A program made the translations under genes and the position numbers. The notes under the pieces were generated by a model, which made no database searches, was not told the origin of the DNA, and was given only the letters and a program-made list of their open reading frames with translations. Shown here piece after piece: positions 8,209 to 16,973 of a DNA stretch of 22,897 bases (within the stretch, counting starts at the first letter, position 1; each line of letters begins with the position of its first letter). This DNA comes from an uncultured Muribaculaceae bacterium (GTDB lineage: Bacteria; Bacteroidota; Bacteroidia; Bacteroidales; Muribaculaceae): positions 1 to 22,897 of the forward strand of contig CAKTOT010000026.1 in the NCBI GenBank assembly GCA_934590135.1, read 5' to 3'.

Positions 8209-8633
8209 TATCTGACATCGCCCGAAACTTCCTTGCCTACAAAAGGAGGCAGTGCGACAACGGCATCAGAGGATGGCAATTCGACTTCGGCGACAGCAAG
8301 TCCGGACAATTCGCCTTCAAAAATGTCCACTTCCCAGATATAGCCTCCAAACGGCACGATGTGGCGACGTTTGATGACAAGTCTTCCGACATGAAGCTCC
8401 ATCATAGCTCGAGCATCTTCGACCGGTATCGGGTATTCCCATTCGCCGCGTGATATGCCCTTGTTGCGGCTCTTGACTGTCAAAAAGGCTGAAGAGTCGT
8501 CAATGATACGAATGCGGACAGTGCAATCCGGATTTACGGATAAGTAGAATTGACAGAAGTGGCTGCTTGAAGACGACATAGAGCGCCACTCATCTGATTT
8601 TACAAGATACTTTCGTTCGATTTCGACAGCCAT
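8148..8633 (-). CDS. CYTH-domain triphosphatase (triphosphate tunnel metalloenzyme)
   Basis: 161 residues from the ATG at 8633, chosen because the ExExK signature then lies at residues 4-8 (EIERK), as in the family. An upstream in-frame ATG at 8690 would add 19 residues and run through the likely promoter. CYTH proteins form an eight-stranded tunnel that binds a triphosphate and divalent metal. Short bacterial members hydrolyse inorganic triphosphate or nucleoside triphosphates. Visible tunnel residues are Arg40 and Arg42 (VRIR), Lys54 (TVK), Glu66, Lys89-Arg90 (KRR), Glu101/Asp103 (WEVDIFEG) and Glu116/Glu118 (AEVEL). Length is normal for the short class. The last 20 residues, including the conserved YYNSSL, are encoded opposite the 3' end of the rlmD-like gene. 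The gene is divergent from the DUF5686 gene, with 60 nt between the starts. Confidence 0.88.
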   Translation of the reverse strand: MAVEIERKYLVKSDEWRSMSSSSSHFCQFYLSVNPDCTVRIRIIDDSSAFLTVKSRNKGISRGEWEYPIPVEDARAMMELHVGRLVIKRRHIVPFGGYIWEVDIFEGELSGLAVAEVELPSSDAVVALPPFVGKEVSGDVRYYNSSLSGTGALPPEVSSLV

Positions 8634-8665
8634 AGTTAATAATTTAGGCAGAATAAACATTTGTT

Positions 8666-8673
8666 CAAAGTTA
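8666..8673 (-). promoter_or_regulatory. -7 box of the CYTH gene promoter
   Basis: The minus strand reads TAACTTTG from 8673 to 8666, a full match to TAnnTTTG. A TTTG (8691-8688) lies upstream, but at 14 nt the spacing is short. A start near 8660 would leave a leader of about 27 nt. The same 60-nt gap must also hold the promoter of the divergent gene at 8694, for which I find no good box. Confidence 0.4.
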
Positions 8674-8693
8674 GCGAATATTTCCGACAAACG

Positions 8694-11252
8694 ATGGAAA
8701 GACGTTATGTAATTATTCTTTTATTGGCAGCAGTTGCACTGATGGGAAAGGCAACCACTCCTGTGTCGTCGTACCTTGTACGCGGTATCGTCAAAGATAG
8801 CATAACGGATGAAGCCGTACCGTATGCGCGCGTTACATCTTCCACAAAAAAAGGTAGTACCATTGCCGGGCCGGACGGAGTGTTCGAGATTACGGTACGC
8901 GATACTGCATCGTGGCTCAAAGTGACCGCGCAAGCTTATGAGTCCAAGACAATAAATATCAGAAGAGGGTCGGTGAATATGTATGCCGTGTATCTTTCGC
9001 CGCAAGTTCAAGAATTACAGGCTGTAGTTATCAAAAAGCAGCGGTACAGCAAGCGCAACAATCCGGCAGTGGATATGATGCAGCGATTACGGCACCAAAG
9101 TCTGGGTCGCGATCCACGGCGCAATGACTATTACAACTATCGTCAGTATCAGCGCATATCTATAGCATTGAACAATTTCACTAAAGATCCTTCGACAAGC
9201 AAACTTTTGAAGCGTTTCCCTGTGCTTTGGACATGTATGGATACTTCCGATATTTCCGGACGTCCGATAATGCAGATCTCTGTTAAGGAAACTGCCTCGG
9301 ATATACATTACAGGCGTCAGCCCAAAGCGACAAGAGAGATTGTGACGGCGTACAACAGCACCGGAGTTGACCAAATTTTTGATCAAGAGAGTATGCAGAC
9401 ATTCCTTGAAGACATCTTGCGTCCGGTGGATATCTTCAACGGCGAAATCAACTTGCTGCAGAACCGTTTTGTAGGACCATTGACAGCCGTATCGGCAGAT
9501 TTTTATCGCTTTTACCTTGGCGACACCATTACTACGGCCGAGGGACGAAAGCTGGTGCCACTCAGTTTCTATCCGCGCAACAAGGCCTCGTTCGGTTTTA
9601 TAGGTAGTATGGAGGTTGATGTGACCGATTCGGTGTTGTTTGTCAATCATATAGATATGCGTATATCTCCGGATATAAATCTAAATTTCATACAGAACCT
9701 AAGGCTCGAACAGTCCTATGCACGAGCTGCGGATGGGTCTCGTCTTGTCATCAACGACAATCTCACATTGGAAGGCTCGGTACTGCCGGCTACGCCCGGA
9801 TTATATATCAACAGAACCTTGGCCTATGCAGATCACAACTTTAGCATACCGGCGGGCTCGGACACCATCTTTGCAGAGAGTCGGGAGAAGCGTGTCGAGC
9901 GTCAAGCCGAAAGCCGCGATACGGTCTACTGGGAGGGTGTGCGCCTTGTAGAACTACCCAAAAGTCAGCGTAATGTTTCCTCCGCTATGGTTAAACTTCA
10001 CTCATATCCGTTGTATCGGTTTATAGAGAAGGGCGTGAAAATTCTTTTTTCAGGGTACGTCTCCACATCCACGCCGTCGTATTTTGATATAGGCCCGCTG
10101 AATGCTATGGCGTCTTACAATGACATTGAGGGTTTCAAACTTAGAGCGGGAGGAATGACGACTGCTAATCTATCACCGCATTGGTTTGGTCGCTTCTACA
10201 CCGCCTATGGCTTCGGCGACCATAAATGGAAGTATGGTTTTGAGGCAGAATATTCATTCAATGACAAGCGCTACCATTCGCGTGAATTTCCGGTGCATTC
10301 GTTACGACTCAATTTGACATACGACACCTATCATCCCGGACAGTCGTATATGTTTACCAATCCGGACAACTTTATATTATCGCTAAAGCGCCGTGATGAT
10401 TATAATGTTACATATCAGAGGCTTGCTACATTGACATATACGCACGAACGATATAATGGTTTTTCGGTAACGGCTTCGATCAATGCCGAACGTCAATGGC
10501 CGGGACCGTATCTGCCGCTGACGCTCGGCTCCGGTGTGGAATTGCCTAATTTTGATATGTCTTGGCTTGATTTGGAATTGCGCTATGCACCGGGTGAGAA
10601 GTTCTATCAAACACGTACATACCGACTTCCCGTCAATCTTGATGCTCCGGTAGTGATGCTGTCTCAGCGCATAGGGTCGCGCCATGTGGCCGGGTCGCGG
10701 TGGAGCGTTTGTCGTACTCAGCTGAGTGTACAAAAACGTTTTTGGATGAGTGCTTGGGGCTATCTTGATCTTATTGGTAAAGGTGGCCACGTATGGAGCC
10801 GCAATACGCCGTATTTCCAGCTATTTATACCCAATGCCAATTTGACATATACTATACAGCCCGAGAGTTATGCGCTGATAAATGCAATGGAGTTTATTAC
10901 GGATAGTTATGCTTCGATAGAGGCGACATATTGGGCTAACGGAGCCATTCTCAACTATGTGCCGTTATTAAAGAAATTGCGTCTGCGCGAAGTGTTTGCA
11001 GTGCGCACCTTTTGGGGTAAATTGAGCGGGGACAATAATCCGAATGATAATGCATCGTTGCTTAGTTTTCCGTCTTCGGACGGGGTGGGGCGCACTGATG
11101 TATCCAAGACTCCATACGTTGAGGCTTCGGTAGGTATAGAGAATATTTTCAAGTGCTTACGCGTGGACTATGTATGGCGATTAACACACCGTTATCCCGG
11201 TTATCCCGTGGACCGTTCCGGCATAAGATTGGCTGTACACGTCACGTTTTGA
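8694..11252 (+). CDS. DUF5686 outer-membrane protein with N-terminal carboxypeptidase-regulatory-like domain
   Basis: 852 residues from the ATG at 8694 (MERRYVIILLL), which gives a proper signal peptide ending near residue 18-21. The ATG at 8661 would add 11 polar residues in front of it. Residues about 25-105 form a CarboxypepD_reg-like Ig domain (VRGIVKDSITDEAVPYARV, then a GPDG turn), the domain that precedes many Bacteroidetes TonB-dependent receptors. The remainder matches the DUF5686 family in layout: a KKQRYSKRNNPAVDMM linker (about 113-130), a mixed central part, and a long C-terminal barrel rich in Tyr and Trp ending in HVTF. DUF5686 proteins have no established biochemical role that I can name. 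There is no plug domain in the usual place, so I do not call it a SusC-type receptor. The gene is complete and ends before a strong hairpin terminator. Confidence 0.85.
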   Translation: MERRYVIILLLAAVALMGKATTPVSSYLVRGIVKDSITDEAVPYARVTSSTKKGSTIAGPDGVFEITVRDTASWLKVTAQAYESKTINIRRGSVNMYAVYLSPQVQELQAVVIKKQRYSKRNNPAVDMMQRLRHQSLGRDPRRNDYYNYRQYQRISIALNNFTKDPSTSKLLKRFPVLWTCMDTSDISGRPIMQISVKETASDIHYRRQPKATREIVTAYNSTGVDQIFDQESMQTFLEDILRPVDIFNGEINLLQNRFVGPLTAVSADFYRFYLGDTITTAEGRKLVPLSFYPRNKASFGFIGSMEVDVTDSVLFVNHIDMRISPDINLNFIQNLRLEQSYARAADGSRLVINDNLTLEGSVLPATPGLYINRTLAYADHNFSIPAGSDTIFAESREKRVERQAESRDTVYWEGVRLVELPKSQRNVSSAMVKLHSYPLYRFIEKGVKILFSGYVSTSTPSYFDIGPLNAMASYNDIEGFKLRAGGMTTANLSPHWFGRFYTAYGFGDHKWKYGFEAEYSFNDKRYHSREFPVHSLRLNLTYDTYHPGQSYMFTNPDNFILSLKRRDDYNVTYQRLATLTYTHERYNGFSVTASINAERQWPGPYLPLTLGSGVELPNFDMSWLDLELRYAPGEKFYQTRTYRLPVNLDAPVVMLSQRIGSRHVAGSRWSVCRTQLSVQKRFWMSAWGYLDLIGKGGHVWSRNTPYFQLFIPNANLTYTIQPESYALINAMEFITDSYASIEATYWANGAILNYVPLLKKLRLREVFAVRTFWGKLSGDNNPNDNASLLSFPSSDGVGRTDVSKTPYVEASVGIENIFKCLRVDYVWRLTHRYPGYPVDRSGIRLAVHVTF

Positions 11253-11339
11253 TATTCGGTATCACACTATGTAAGTGTAGACTATCCGGACGATTATAGC
11301 ATTTGCAGGAAGATGTCATGATGCCGAGTATCGTGAACC

Positions 11340-11385
11340 AACGAGAAAGTCGTACCGAGTGTATCCTCGGCACGACTTTCTTGTT
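11340..11385. terminator. Strong bidirectional hairpin terminator
   Basis: 11340-11359 pairs with 11366-11385: a 20-position stem with one G-U and one A-C mismatch around a 6-nt loop. The right arm is U-rich (TTTCTTGTT) on the plus strand. It lies between the convergent DUF5686 gene (ends 11252) and the purT-linked gene (ends 11431), so it can end transcripts from both sides. The other bases of 11253-11430 show nothing further. Confidence 0.8.
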
Positions 11386-11430
11386 GTTAAGAATATGATG
11401 CAGTTTGAGGCCTTGTCGGGCCGGTCAAGA

Positions 11431-11790
11431 TTACGAGTTGATGAGCTGATACAGCACCGCCATTTCATCGTATTTGGCGGAAAGGATATCAACGAACCGC
11501 TGCAACGAAGTATGATTCAGCGCTTTGGGCGTTGCTATGGTGTTGTTTACAAATAACTTGAAGCGAACCGGCGCAGTGTCTTCGGGTTCGCCATAAAAGG
11601 CGGATTGTATCTTATCTTTGAAGCTCTCGTATTGCTCATGCAATCCCGGGAGCTCGCCGTCTTCCAATGTCTCCGGAAAGTCAATACGGTAATATGTCTT
11701 CTCGGGGCTGAACATCACGTCTACCCGGCCTTCGTCTCCATATGCGAGTAAAAATGTAATTCGCCGATTGTCTTTATTCTTGTCGCTCAT
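11431..11790 (-). CDS. Small acidic protein of unknown function, coupled to purT
   Basis: 119 residues, not recognised. It is hydrophilic with no signal peptide or membrane segment. It starts with a charged stretch (MSDKNKDNRR), then a likely beta segment (ITFLLAYGDEGRVDVMF), an acidic middle (about 37-60), a second strand (VRFKLFVNN, about 75-83) and a C-terminal helix (SLQRFVDILSAKYDEMAVLYQL). Its ATG overlaps the purT stop by 4 nt (ATGA), so the two are probably translationally coupled and made in fixed proportion. The terminator at 11340-11385 lies just downstream, making this the last gene of the transcript. It could be a cytosolic accessory protein, but its partner cannot be told from the sequence. 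Confidence 0.75.
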   Translation of the reverse strand: MSDKNKDNRRITFLLAYGDEGRVDVMFSPEKTYYRIDFPETLEDGELPGLHEQYESFKDKIQSAFYGEPEDTAPVRFKLFVNNTIATPKALNHTSLQRFVDILSAKYDEMAVLYQLINS

Positions 11791-12977
11791 CGTGGCAAAA
11801 TTTTTATATTGAGTTTGGCATAAGCTTCATCCGCCTTGGTGCGAGCGTCGTCAACGGAGTCTGCGGTAGCGAGAATGACGGCCATGCGACGGTGTCCGCG
11901 TACTTCCGGCTTGCCAAAGATACGCATTTGTGTTCCGGGCACTGAGAGTACTTTGTCGACATTCTCGAAGATTACTTTATCGCTGTCGCCCTCGACCACT
12001 ACGGCACGTGAAGCCGAAGGCCCGTAGAAACGGATTTCCGGAACCGGAAGTCCCAATACTGCTCGAGCGTGGATGGCAAACTCGCTTAGGTCTTGCGAAA
12101 TCATAGTTACCATCCCGGTGTCGTGAGGGCGTGGCGATACCTCGCTAAATATTACATCTTGCCCTTTGATGAACAACTCAACGCCGAAGATACCATATCC
12201 GCCCAAAGCATCGGTGATGGCGCGTGCTATGTCCTGAGCTTTGGAAAGCGCCGTTTGGGACATGGGCTGAGGTTGCCATGAATAGCGGTAGTCTCCGTTG
12301 ACTTGCACGTGCCCGATGGGTTGGCAAAATACTGTACCGCTGATAGTTCGTGCAGTCAATAGTGTAATTTCGTAATCGAAATCCACGAAGCCTTCGACAA
12401 TGACGCGTCCCGCTCCGGCACGACCTTCGTTTTGGGCGACATTCCAGGCGTGCTCAACATCCGCATCGGTTTTGATGACTGATTGTCCATGCCCTGATGA
12501 ACTCATTACCGGCTTGACAACGCAGGGTATACCAACAACTTTGACCGCCGCATCAAATTCCTCGCGAGTTTCGGCGAACATATACGGAGAGGTTGGCAGC
12601 CCAAGATTTTCAGCTGCCAGGCGGCGTATGCCTTCTCTGTTCATCGTCAGCGCTGCGGCTTTCGCGGTTGGAGTGACATTGTATCCCTCGCTTTCGAGGC
12701 GAACAAGCTCGGAGGTTGCTATAGCTTCGACCTCCGGAATAATGTAATCGGGATGTTCTTCCTCAATGACCTTGCGCAACGCTTCGTGGTCAAGCATATT
12801 GAATACATGGCTGCGGTGGGCAACCTGCATGGCAGGTGCGTCTGCGTAGCGGTCGCATGCAACGACATATATGCCGAAACGTTGTAGCTCGATGGCCACT
12901 TCCTTGCCAAGTTCGCCGCTTCCAAGTAGTAGAGCCTTCTTGCCGACCGCTGTGTTTATTGAACCGATATTAGTCAT
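11787..12977 (-). CDS. purT: Formate-dependent phosphoribosylglycinamide formyltransferase (GAR transformylase 2)
   Basis: 396 residues, full length for PurT. It makes formyl-GAR from GAR, formate and ATP in the third step of purine synthesis, without folate. It is an ATP-grasp enzyme. The N-terminal nucleotide-fold motif LLGSGELGKE is at 17-26. The PEVEAIAT segment (81-88) lies where the family has its conserved Glu. A glycine-rich ATP loop SSSGHGQS is at 159-166, and FSEVSPRPHDTGMVT near the C-terminal third carries the metal and phosphate ligands. The start is secure by alignment with the short leader (MTNIGS) of other PurT proteins. It lies 72 nt after trmN6 with no obvious promoter, so it may be read from upstream, and it overlaps the following small gene by 4 nt. 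Confidence 0.95.
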   Translation of the reverse strand: MTNIGSINTAVGKKALLLGSGELGKEVAIELQRFGIYVVACDRYADAPAMQVAHRSHVFNMLDHEALRKVIEEEHPDYIIPEVEAIATSELVRLESEGYNVTPTAKAAALTMNREGIRRLAAENLGLPTSPYMFAETREEFDAAVKVVGIPCVVKPVMSSSGHGQSVIKTDADVEHAWNVAQNEGRAGAGRVIVEGFVDFDYEITLLTARTISGTVFCQPIGHVQVNGDYRYSWQPQPMSQTALSKAQDIARAITDALGGYGIFGVELFIKGQDVIFSEVSPRPHDTGMVTMISQDLSEFAIHARAVLGLPVPEIRFYGPSASRAVVVEGDSDKVIFENVDKVLSVPGTQMRIFGKPEVRGHRRMAVILATADSVDDARTKADEAYAKLNIKILPR

Positions 12978-13049
12978 ATCTCGTAATGTAGTGTTGGGAT
13001 AAATACTGTCTATGAAATATTTGCTATGCTTTCGGAAGATGATATATGG

Positions 13050-13763
13050 CTAAAAATCAAGATAGAACGCTGATGTAAGGTCGCGATATTCATCTGTGAA
13101 TGTACCGTCTTGTCCGCGTATGGTCAGCGTTGTGTGCTCCGATGCTGTTGTCGAATCTCCCGAGGGTTGTATTTGCCATAAAATTCGGCGTGGTTTTTTG
13201 CCGGGGACAGTGATGACATCGCATCGGCGGATTATTTGCATCTGCCGTATGGTAGTTTCGAATATAATAGTTTGTTCGAATTCGTAGGGTGTCACCATTG
13301 CCAATGAGCCTCCCGGGGCGAGATGCTTGGAGGCATAAGATATAAGTGTGATGGGAGAGAGTGCGCCGTTACAATGCCGAGCTGTTGCACGTGCATTGTC
13401 CGGCGAAAGCATTCCCGTCGAGTAAAACGGGGGATTGCTTATAATCAATTCGGCCGGAGATGGTATGATGTAGTCTTCGAATCCGGAGTGGATTACTGAA
13501 ACTGACTTGTGCCAAGGCGATGCGGCCACGTTGGTACGGGCACATTCGATTGCATTTTTGTCGCTGTCAATGCCGATAATGAGCAGGCCGCCTGAAGCGC
13601 GTTGTGCCATCATTAGAGATATGAGACCGCTGCCCGTACCGACATCTAGAGCGAGTCCCTTGACAGGAAGTGTCGCCCATGCGCCGAGGAGTACGCCGTC
13701 AGTGCCGATTTTCATCGCGCAACCGCTGTCGTCCAGCGAAAAGTTCTTGAAATCAAACGGCAT
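13050..13763 (-). CDS. trmN6: tRNA1(Val) (adenine37-N6)-methyltransferase, TrmN6/YfiC type
   Basis: 237 residues, a normal length. It is a Rossmann-fold methyltransferase that in E. coli (YfiC/TrmN6) makes m6A37 in tRNA-Val. The start MPFDFKNFSL, followed by MKIGTDGVLLGAW (17-29), is typical of the family. SAM motif I is LDVGTGSGLISLM (39-51), an acidic motif II is GIDSDKN (64-70), and the catalytic NPPF is at 110-113. It sits 10 nt after the nitrilase-type gene, so it belongs to the thrC-side operon. The exact tRNA substrate in this organism is inferred from the family. Confidence 0.88.
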   Translation of the reverse strand: MPFDFKNFSLDDSGCAMKIGTDGVLLGAWATLPVKGLALDVGTGSGLISLMMAQRASGGLLIIGIDSDKNAIECARTNVAASPWHKSVSVIHSGFEDYIIPSPAELIISNPPFYSTGMLSPDNARATARHCNGALSPITLISYASKHLAPGGSLAMVTPYEFEQTIIFETTIRQMQIIRRCDVITVPGKKPRRILWQIQPSGDSTTASEHTTLTIRGQDGTFTDEYRDLTSAFYLDF

Positions 13764-13773
13764 ACGGGCTACG

Positions 13774-14577
13774 TCAGAGTTCTATGTCAAATCTGTCGGC
13801 ATCCAAGCTTACCGGGAAACTGTGTCGCAAGTGTCGGAGCGTGTCGCGTGAAAAAGTGGCATATACTATGGCTGTGTTTTCGTTTTCGTTGCCTATAGGC
13901 TTGCCCATAGGATCGAATACGAAGGTTTGATTGTTATAGATGCCGAAGTCATCGCTGCCGCTACGGTTTGCTCCTACTACATACGATTGATTCTCGATGG
14001 CGCGAGCTTTGAGTAGGTTTTGCCACGCGTACTCACGTGCCTGTGGCCAGTTGGCCGGAACCAGCAAAATGTCGTATCGCATGCCTTGGTTGCGGCACCA
14101 TACCGGGAATCGTATATCGTAACATACGGCCAAGGCAATGTTCCATCCGCGGTATCTGACGACAGGAGTAATCCGATGTCCGGCGGTGATGTATTTGGCC
14201 TCTTTGCTGAGTGTAAAGAGGTGACGCTTGTCGTAATATGTGATTTCGCCTGACGGCTCGACAAATACGGCTCTATTGAAAATTCGGTCGCCATCTTTGA
14301 TAAGTAGTGTGCCACAAATTGCAGCATTATACTTTCCGGCCCATTCGGTCATGGCGCCTATTGCTGAAGAGTTGTGCCAGTCTTGGGCAACGCGCGCTAT
14401 CTGTTCGCTGTCTGAGATGTATCCTGTCGAGAATGTCTCGGGGAGGACGATGACATCGGGTATATCGGGTAGTGCTTCGATGGCGGCGGCAGTGGCGAAA
14501 ATGTTTTCGTCGACATCGCCCCACGCAATGTTAAGCGGAATTGCGGCTACTGTCAGGCTGTCTTGTAGAGATGGCAT
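13774..14577 (-). CDS. Carbon-nitrogen hydrolase, omega-amidase YafV type
   Basis: 267 residues, the usual size. It belongs to the nitrilase superfamily with the full triad: Glu47 (VLPETFSTGY), Lys117 (YYDKRHLF) and Cys152 (ALAVCYDIRFPVW). The spacing and the DKRHLF/CYDIRFP sequences match the omega-amidase (Nit2/YafV) branch, which hydrolyses alpha-ketoglutaramate or alpha-ketosuccinamate to the oxoacid and ammonia and serves as metabolite repair after transamination. It is cytosolic, with no signal peptide. It lies 19 nt after the acyltransferase and 10 nt before trmN6, in the same orientation. Substrate choice is inferred from the family. Confidence 0.87.
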   Translation of the reverse strand: MPSLQDSLTVAAIPLNIAWGDVDENIFATAAAIEALPDIPDVIVLPETFSTGYISDSEQIARVAQDWHNSSAIGAMTEWAGKYNAAICGTLLIKDGDRIFNRAVFVEPSGEITYYDKRHLFTLSKEAKYITAGHRITPVVRYRGWNIALAVCYDIRFPVWCRNQGMRYDILLVPANWPQAREYAWQNLLKARAIENQSYVVGANRSGSDDFGIYNNQTFVFDPMGKPIGNENENTAIVYATFSRDTLRHLRHSFPVSLDADRFDIEL

Positions 14578-14596
14578 ATTATTGTCGAGTGTTGTT

Positions 14597-15211
14597 TTAT
14601 TGGCGGTTGGAGGAATAGCCGTCCTTGTTTGTCATGGGCGAGCTGTTTGGAGCTGAATTCAAAAGGCTATTGTCGAAATTGTCAGGATGTTTGGCTTGCG
14701 ATGCATTGTAATAGCTTTTAATTGTGGCCATGTCCGTGTCGTTATTGCCGGAGGCGTGCATTGTGCGATGGGCTGTTATGCGTCTGTTTTGATAGTCGAT
14801 GGTGGCAAGTACGATTGGCACGCCCGTGTTGTATGCAATACGCAGTATTCCTGTGTGCCATTGGGCTGTGCGGCTGCGCGTGCCTTCCGGCGTAATAGCG
14901 ATTTGTAGCTTTTCGCGCTGACGCATCATTGCCGACACCTGATCCACCATAGACGGATATTTGCCCTTATGGCTCCGGTGTACGGGGATGCCGCCCATTG
15001 CGCGAAAAATCCAGCCTAACGGAGGAAAAAACCAGGAGCTTTTCATCATAAACCCGGCATGGCGACCTATGGCCGCATAAGCCAGTTTGCCCATGATAAA
15101 GTCCCAATTGGAGGTGTGTGGTGCAACGCATATCAGACATTTGGAATAGTCCGGGACGGAGAAGTCCACGGACCATCCCATAAGTCTGAGTATAGCCGAG
15201 GCAATGGACAT
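14597..15211 (-). CDS. 1-acyl-sn-glycerol-3-phosphate acyltransferase family protein (PlsC-like)
   Basis: 204 residues, near the short end for the family. Acyltransferase motif I is HTSNWD (32-37; His32 and Asp37 catalytic), motif II is the GGIPVHRS region (73-80), and motif III is PEGTRS (108-113), which binds the phosphate. A hydrophobic stretch at 61-71 (FFPPLGWIFRA) would associate with the membrane. The tail from about residue 150 is polar and low in complexity, rich in Asn and Ser, and probably disordered. The family acylates lysophosphatidic acid in phospholipid synthesis, but short HTSNWD-type members may act on other acceptors such as lyso-ornithine lipids. It starts 10 nt after the small helical protein gene. 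Confidence 0.87.
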   Translation of the reverse strand: MSIASAILRLMGWSVDFSVPDYSKCLICVAPHTSNWDFIMGKLAYAAIGRHAGFMMKSSWFFPPLGWIFRAMGGIPVHRSHKGKYPSMVDQVSAMMRQREKLQIAITPEGTRSRTAQWHTGILRIAYNTGVPIVLATIDYQNRRITAHRTMHASGNNDTDMATIKSYYNASQAKHPDNFDNSLLNSAPNSSPMTNKDGYSSNRQ

Positions 15212-15221
15212 TGATTGTCAA

Positions 15222-15596
15222 TCAGTCTTTTTTGCGCTCTTTGAAGTCCTTGACGATTGCGTCACGTGCCTCTTGAGGCATTGCGGCGTTCATTTCCTTT
15301 ACAATCTCTTGTACTTGGTCACCGAACTCTTTGAGAAGCTTGGCGTATGCTGTCGCGAAGTACTTGGCGCGGGCGGTGTTGTATGCTTTGCGATTGTCGA
15401 AATCTGCGGCAACTTTATCGTAGCATATAGATACATGGGCCACGGAAGTCTCTTGGAGTATGGCAATTTTGCCTACGATTTCCGGAGTCTTTTCTGTGTC
15501 AAAACCACGTACACCTGCGTTGGCGACAAGGAGCGTTACGGCAAGTTCGCCGCATACGTAGCGGATGTGTTTCTTGAGTTGGCGTTTGTTTGTCAT
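15222..15596 (-). CDS. Conserved small helical protein of unknown function
   Basis: 124 residues from the ATG at 15596. A longer frame runs to 15884, but that part lies antisense-offset within thrC and gives no sensible protein. The protein is nearly all alpha-helical by composition: a basic start (MTNKRQLKKHIRYVC), a hydrophobic helix (GELAVTLLVANAG), then two long charged helices ending in a Lys-rich tail (KDFKERKKD). There is no signal peptide and no catalytic motif. The pattern recalls small conserved Bacteroidetes helical proteins annotated only as hypothetical. It begins 5 nt after the thrC stop, so the two are co-transcribed. I offer no function. Confidence 0.78.
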   Translation of the reverse strand: MTNKRQLKKHIRYVCGELAVTLLVANAGVRGFDTEKTPEIVGKIAILQETSVAHVSICYDKVAADFDNRKAYNTARAKYFATAYAKLLKEFGDQVQEIVKEMNAAMPQEARDAIVKDFKERKKD

Positions 15597-15601
15597 TGTG
15601 T

Positions 15602-16927
15602 TTAATATCTTTGAGGTGATGGAGTGTTGTCTAATATTATATGCCGCAATACATCGTAATTGGGGTTGATGCGGATTCTGTGGTCCTGTCCGGTCATAAA
15701 GGTGTTGAGTTGTAAGGGCAGGTCCATAGCGCGTCCTGTGATGGCGTTCATAGCTGTCAGCGATTTGGCCGGATGGGCGGTAGCAATGAGCAGCCCAATC
15801 TGTCCGGGGCGGAGATGACGTCGTAGTCCATAGTAGGCCATTGCCGTATGCGGATCGCACATATATCCTGTGTCGCGGTAGCATCCGTTGACAGCCTCTA
15901 TGATTGCAGCATCATTGACGCATACGCTTGTAATGTCATGGCGTATGGCATCAAAGTCGTTGTGGTACAAATCGAGTATTCGAGGCAGATTGGTTGGGTC
16001 TGCCTTGTCTGTAGCGTAAGCCAATGTCGGCACGGACGGCCGTCGTGGCAATAGGTGCCCGGCTGTAAGTGTTTCGTTGAATGCGTCATTGGCATTTTCG
16101 CATGCAATAAAGTGGCTAATCGGAAGCCCGATACGCTTGCTTATAATGCCACCGGTGAGGTTGCCGAGGTTGCCGCAAGGTACTGCCGCGACTATTTCCG
16201 GCGAACGTTGATCAGTGCGTTCCAGTAGCTGTGCAACTCCGTAGAAGTAATAGAATGTCTCGGGTAGCAGGCGTCCTATGTTTGCCGAATTGGCACATGT
16301 CATCATAGCCTTGCGCTGCAGGATCGGGTCAGAGAGCGCTTGGCGCATAAGTGCGTGGCAGTCATCTATATTTCCGTGTACTTCTATTGCATGGATGTTC
16401 CCGCCCAGGGTGGTATATTGTCGCTCAAGTTGGCGATTGGAACTGTTGCGAGGAAACAGAACAAATACATTCACGGACGACAATGGAGCTATGGCATTGG
16501 CTATTGCTCCGGCGGTGTTGCCGCACGAAGCTACGAGGATGTTCAGTGGCAATGGTCCTGTCCCGATATATCTGAGTAAGGATGCCATGAAGCGTGCGCC
16601 GATATCCTTAAATGTCAAGGTGGGTCCGCCAAATAATTCGAGAACGTATATGTCGTTGTCGATGCGCCTCAATGGCATATCGAAATTGATGGTACGATCT
16701 ACCATCTCCTTGAGTGCTTGTGCCGGGATATCGTCGCCGAAAAAGTGCGTAGCAATGACATAGGCGATTTCGGAGGCGGTCATGCCTTGGAAATTACGGA
16801 AGAAAGCGTCAGGGATTTGTGGAAGCGTTGCGGGCATATATAATCCGCCGTCCGGAGCGTGGCTGCATAATACAGCCTGAGCCAAAGTTGCGGCGGGAGA
16901 ATTGTGTCCGGTGCTGATATATTGCAT
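15602..16927 (-). CDS. thrC: Threonine synthase
   Basis: 441 residues from the ATG at 16927, which gives the normal start MQYISTGHNSP. It converts O-phosphohomoserine to threonine, the last step of that pathway, with pyridoxal phosphate. Lys107 in GGPTLTFKDIGARF is the PLP lysine. The phosphate-binding loop is SCGNTAGA (134-141), where many relatives have SGDTGGA or SGNTGAA; the Cys and Ala are variations. The length is that of the fungal/E. coli-type enzymes. An in-frame ATG at 16993 would add 22 residues unusually rich in Thr and Ile, discussed separately. The gene has its own likely promoter at 17028-17035 and leads the block of five genes down to trmN6. Confidence 0.94.
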   Translation of the reverse strand: MQYISTGHNSPAATLAQAVLCSHAPDGGLYMPATLPQIPDAFFRNFQGMTASEIAYVIATHFFGDDIPAQALKEMVDRTINFDMPLRRIDNDIYVLELFGGPTLTFKDIGARFMASLLRYIGTGPLPLNILVASCGNTAGAIANAIAPLSSVNVFVLFPRNSSNRQLERQYTTLGGNIHAIEVHGNIDDCHALMRQALSDPILQRKAMMTCANSANIGRLLPETFYYFYGVAQLLERTDQRSPEIVAAVPCGNLGNLTGGIISKRIGLPISHFIACENANDAFNETLTAGHLLPRRPSVPTLAYATDKADPTNLPRILDLYHNDFDAIRHDITSVCVNDAAIIEAVNGCYRDTGYMCDPHTAMAYYGLRRHLRPGQIGLLIATAHPAKSLTAMNAITGRAMDLPLQLNTFMTGQDHRIRINPNYDVLRHIILDNTPSPQRY

Positions 16928-16973
16928 GGTCGGTGTCTCAAGTATGGGTCGGTGACGGATGTATATGCGTATA

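Noticed and set aside
15597..15884. N-terminal extension of the small helical protein gene
   Set aside because: It overlaps thrC on the same strand in another frame, has low-quality composition, and the internal ATG at 15596 sits 5 nt after the thrC stop as expected in an operon.
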